IMG/VR virus record: IMGVR_UViG_3300030406_003399
Location: 7,556-46,167 of that record
Length of the DNA stretch: 38,612 nt
DNA from: a virus
Reading direction: 5' to 3' (one strand)
Under the pieces are notes generated by a model that saw only the letters and a program-made list of their open reading frames with translations, had not been told where the DNA came from and did no database searches. Of this stretch, positions 36,502 through 38,612 are shown one piece after another (the first letter of the stretch is position 1; every line of letters starts with the position of its first letter). A program made the translations under genes and the position numbers.

Positions 36502-37554
36502 ATGAAAAGATTAATTATATTATTACTAATGATAAGTACGGTTTGTACTTCTCAAATAAAAGACTTTTTTAAATACTCTACGTTCTATGCTTCAATGACA
36601 ACAGGTACTTCTTTTGTAGAGCAAGAAGATTATAGAGCTATTGGTAAAGGTTATGAAGACGTAACAGTTGTTAATCCTTATGATTACAACTTAACTATTG
36701 GTCTTCGTAAAATAGCTAGGTTTGATTATGAATATAAAGTAAAGACTTGGTACTATGGTACTGAAGATAACGTGGCTGATAACGTTACTATAGGTAACGC
36801 TAATGGTTGGGAGTATTTACTTAATTATTCTTTTATACGTGAGCGTGGTGAGAAGTTTAATAATCAAAACTTTTGGTTAAGATATTTAGGTGATAGCTAC
36901 GTAGCTAAAGCACAGTATGCAGATAATCAAAGAGTAAATTTAAAATACATGTCAACAGATCTTAGGTTTAGAGTTAATGTTGGCAACTGGGATTTAACAG
37001 CTGGTATTGTAGGTAGAATACACCCTGTGTACGGTGTTAATCCTATTAGAGACTTCTGGGTACCAGGATCTTCTAACTTTCAAGACATAGCCCAAGACTT
37101 TGGTTACGCTCCCGAACAATGGGTGCAAGGTTTTTACGTTGATCAGAACTGGTACGACGTTAGTAGTGGAGACTCTGTCCTACTCGCTACCTCAAACGCT
37201 GAGTTTTTTAATCACTACTTTGGTGAAGCTGTCGCTAGGTTTAACGAGCGTGAGCTTGATAAATTAGGTTTACAAAGAGAACTAAGTGCAGTCATTGGCG
37301 TTGCTTATTATAAGTACACTAATAAAATGTGGCTACATGCTTGGGCTAATTGCTTACCGATACATCACGGTTTAGATGAGTACTCATTTGAGTATGGCAA
37401 ACAAGATAATGATAATATAGAGTGGGATGCCGGTGTGGTGTTTGGTTCTAGATTAACTAAATCACTTGGTATGTTTGTTGAAGGAACACACCAAAGATAC
37501 TGGATGAAACCAGTATATGAAATTAAATTTGGCTTTAACTATTTAATATTTTAA
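36502..37554 (+). CDS. Predicted outer-membrane beta-barrel protein
   Basis: 350 residues. The N-terminus MKRLIILLLMISTVCTSQ is a signal peptide (basic start, hydrophobic core, small residues before Gln-19). The mature part alternates aromatic and polar residues in strand pairs (YDYNLTIGLRKIARFDYEYK, WLRYLGDSYVAKAQYADNQ, ELSAVIGVAYYKYTNKMWLH) and finishes in KPVYEIKFGFNYLIF, with the aromatic last residue typical of barrels inserted by Bam. It is co-oriented with lysis genes. A barrel made by a phage could disturb the outer membrane during lysis, block reinfection, or decorate the infected cell; the sequence does not decide. Short coordinates fit 12-16 strands. Confidence 0.65.
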   Translation: MKRLIILLLMISTVCTSQIKDFFKYSTFYASMTTGTSFVEQEDYRAIGKGYEDVTVVNPYDYNLTIGLRKIARFDYEYKVKTWYYGTEDNVADNVTIGNANGWEYLLNYSFIRERGEKFNNQNFWLRYLGDSYVAKAQYADNQRVNLKYMSTDLRFRVNVGNWDLTAGIVGRIHPVYGVNPIRDFWVPGSSNFQDIAQDFGYAPEQWVQGFYVDQNWYDVSSGDSVLLATSNAEFFNHYFGEAVARFNERELDKLGLQRELSAVIGVAYYKYTNKMWLHAWANCLPIHHGLDEYSFEYGKQDNDNIEWDAGVVFGSRLTKSLGMFVEGTHQRYWMKPVYEIKFGFNYLIF

Positions 37555-37556
37555 TT

Positions 37557-38249
37557 ATGAAGAAATATATTATAATACTATTTGCGTTTATTGGCTCGTT
37601 TGTTAATGCGCAAGGTTTTGATTTTCAAGCTTTATGTTTAGCTTGTGCTGAGCAAGAAGGTTTTTATTGTGGTGATGATCCAAGTAACTGGACACAGTAT
37701 TCACCTAACGGTTGTGTAGAAACAACCTGGATTAATGACGGTTGGGAAGACTGTTTAGATGCAGCAGATGAAAACGCTGAAGGACCAACGCTCGCAACAG
37801 AGTGTGGACCACCTACACCAATTGCTTGTGACACTGTTTTTATAACATTAACAGAGCTTGAGTTTATATTTGATACTATAGTTGAAACTGAATATATATA
37901 TAACATTGTTTTAGATACCGTAGAGATCGAAACTTTAGTTCCAGAATACATTTATATAACTGACACTGTGTTTGTTTACGAGGATGTATTAGATACATTG
38001 TTCGTTGATGTTGTTGAATATGTTGATGTAATAGTTTATGATACTGTTGTAGAAGTAGAATATGTAGAGTTTATAGAGTACATTACAGAGTATGTAGACT
38101 GTGATACTGGACTTCCTTGTAGCGTTAGCATTGAAGAACTTATAGATAAATCTAAGCGAAATAGTGTAATATATAATATTAATGGGCAGGCTATAAAAGA
38201 AAGAGAAGGTTTATATATAGAGAACGGTAAAATTTATAATAAAAAATAA
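37557..38249 (+). CDS. Secreted repeat protein with a type IX-like C-terminal tail
   Basis: 230 residues. A signal peptide (MKKYIIILFAFIGSFVNA, cut before Gln-19) is followed by a cysteine-rich domain (C27, C30, C38, C53, C66, C83, C91), then a strand-prone acidic region with six DT(V/I/L) units starting at residues 92, 106, 120, 136, 146 and 162. The tail SVIYNINGQAIKEREGLYIE, then NGKIYNKK, resembles the Bacteroidota 'xYNxxGQxVxxxxxGxYIxNGxKxxxK' C-terminal sorting domain of the type IX system. It lies two bases after the barrel gene and shares one base with the next gene. The product probably reaches the surface or medium of the infected cell. Its target is unknown. Confidence 0.65.
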   Translation: MKKYIIILFAFIGSFVNAQGFDFQALCLACAEQEGFYCGDDPSNWTQYSPNGCVETTWINDGWEDCLDAADENAEGPTLATECGPPTPIACDTVFITLTELEFIFDTIVETEYIYNIVLDTVEIETLVPEYIYITDTVFVYEDVLDTLFVDVVEYVDVIVYDTVVEVEYVEFIEYITEYVDCDTGLPCSVSIEELIDKSKRNSVIYNINGQAIKEREGLYIENGKIYNKK

Positions 38250-38593
38250 TGGCTAAAGAATTATCAGAAGACAGTAAGTTTCAGATAAGCGTTAAAACAT
38301 TAGTAAGTATAGTTGTAGCGGTAGTTACAATTGTATCTGCTTATTTTGGTTTAATGGCTAGTATAAATTCTAAGTTTACAGAACTTGAAACTAAAGTACA
38401 ACAAGCGTTAGAGTTACCTAAACCAGGTACTGGTACGTATACTATAGACATGGGCGATCCAGCAGCTACTAACACGTGGCCGCCAACTCGTATGGAGTTT
38501 AATATGAAAGATCAAATGGCTCGTAACCAAATAGACCAAATAATAAAAGACCTTGATTATATTAAAGATGAAATAAAACTATTAAGGAAATGA
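38249..38593 (+). CDS. One-helix inner-membrane protein of the lysis block
   Basis: 114 residues. A single membrane segment, LVSIVVAVVTIVSAYFGLMA (about 18-37), follows a short polar N-terminus, then a periplasm- or cytoplasm-facing domain with a coiled coil (FTELETKVQQALELPKPG), NTWPPTRMEFNMKDQMARNQ and a charged helical end (IIKDLDYIKDEIKLLRK). The 'P-P-T-R-M/x-E-F-N-x-K-D ... A-R' stretch occurs, by recall, in small proteins beside holins in marine phages. It could be an inner-membrane spanin-like protein, holin partner or antiholin. Its stop overlaps the holin ATG (ATGA), so the two should be translated together. Confidence 0.6.
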   Translation: MAKELSEDSKFQISVKTLVSIVVAVVTIVSAYFGLMASINSKFTELETKVQQALELPKPGTGTYTIDMGDPAATNTWPPTRMEFNMKDQMARNQIDQIIKDLDYIKDEIKLLRK

Positions 38594-38612
38594 ACATAAC
38601 AAATATATTGTA
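38590..38612 (+). CDS. Holin start (first 7 codons plus a split codon; continues at base 1)
   Basis: The ATG at 38590 overlaps the TGA of the preceding membrane-protein gene (ATGA, four-base overlap). It reads MNITNIL and then a split Tyr codon completed by base 1. The join restores a short N-terminus ahead of the conserved KVVTTDKER helix, the length expected for this holin family. The feature is listed separately because the contig is cut inside the gene. Confidence 0.8.

Larger units (their letters stand above)
1..38612. other. Closed circular (or circularly permuted) phage genome
   Basis: Joining base 38612 to base 1 gives an uninterrupted reading frame: the ATG at 38590 runs seven codons to the end, the split codon TA|T encodes Tyr, and the frame continues from base 2 to the stop at 398-400. 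The product is a 140-residue protein with a complete three-helix holin architecture. Its ATG overlaps the TGA of the upstream gene as ATGA, the usual coupled spacing in this genome. I see no direct repeat at the two ends, as expected for a trimmed circular assembly. All genes are on one strand, and the longest gap is 12421-12539. A chance in-frame join of two unrelated ends is possible but unlikely given the sensible product. Confidence 0.85.

Noticed and set aside
1-38612. tRNA genes, CRISPR arrays, insertion sequences, integrase or attachment sites
   Set aside because: No cloverleaf-like sequence, regular spaced repeat, transposase or recombinase motif was seen, and gaps are too short to hold a tRNA except 12421-12539, which is explained by a terminator and a TGTAACTATA element.

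Overview
The window reads as the complete genome of one short-tailed (podovirus-like), double-stranded DNA phage of a marine-type member of the Bacteroidota. The DNA is very AT-rich. All 32 genes I accept lie on the + strand, gaps between genes never exceed about 120 bases, and many neighbours overlap by 1 to 11 bases. The host assignment rests on a phage-encoded secreted protein whose tail resembles Bacteroidota type IX sorting tails, on the lack of Shine-Dalgarno sites in front of most genes, and on the resemblance of many virion proteins to those of Bacteroidota phages. The marine setting is inferred from family resemblance only. The two window ends join in frame through a holin gene (ATG at 38590, stop at 400), so the contig is very probably a closed or circularly permuted genome of 38,612 bp.

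Layout, starting after the holin: (1) 405-2818, three virion or adhesin genes, the last with a concanavalin/LamG-like lectin fold. (2) 2841-4122, small genes: a coiled-coil protein, an unknown, a GroES-like co-chaperonin candidate and a possible small terminase partner. (3) 4119-12420, packaging and head: large terminase, portal, scaffold, major capsid protein and a conserved head-neighbour protein, with strong intrinsic terminators after the last two. (4) 12540-23226, neck and tail: two connector or ring proteins, a 2,358-residue P22 gp10/T7 gp12-like tail hub or stabilisation protein with inserted binding modules, and two further tail proteins. (5) 23253-33368, internal (ejected) proteins: two tandem paralogues, a helical protein and a 2,511-residue polyvalent protein with an HExxH peptidase motif, a HAD phosphatase-like domain, membrane segments and a zinc-knuckle tail. 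(6) 33398-35928, mini-genes and fibre proteins. (7) 35929 through the junction to 400, host exit: a DUF5675-like peptidoglycan enzyme candidate, a short protein, a predicted outer-membrane barrel, a secreted type IX-like protein, a one-helix membrane protein and a three-helix holin.

The most striking point is what is missing. In a genome that appears closed I find no DNA polymerase, primase, helicase, ligase, nucleotide-metabolism gene, RNA polymerase, integrase, repressor or tRNA. Two giant virion genes take 38 percent of the DNA. A recurring intergenic motif, TGTAACTATA, sits before four gene blocks and may be the phage's own promoter or control element. Either the phage relies wholly on host replication, or this is one segment of a larger or divided genome.
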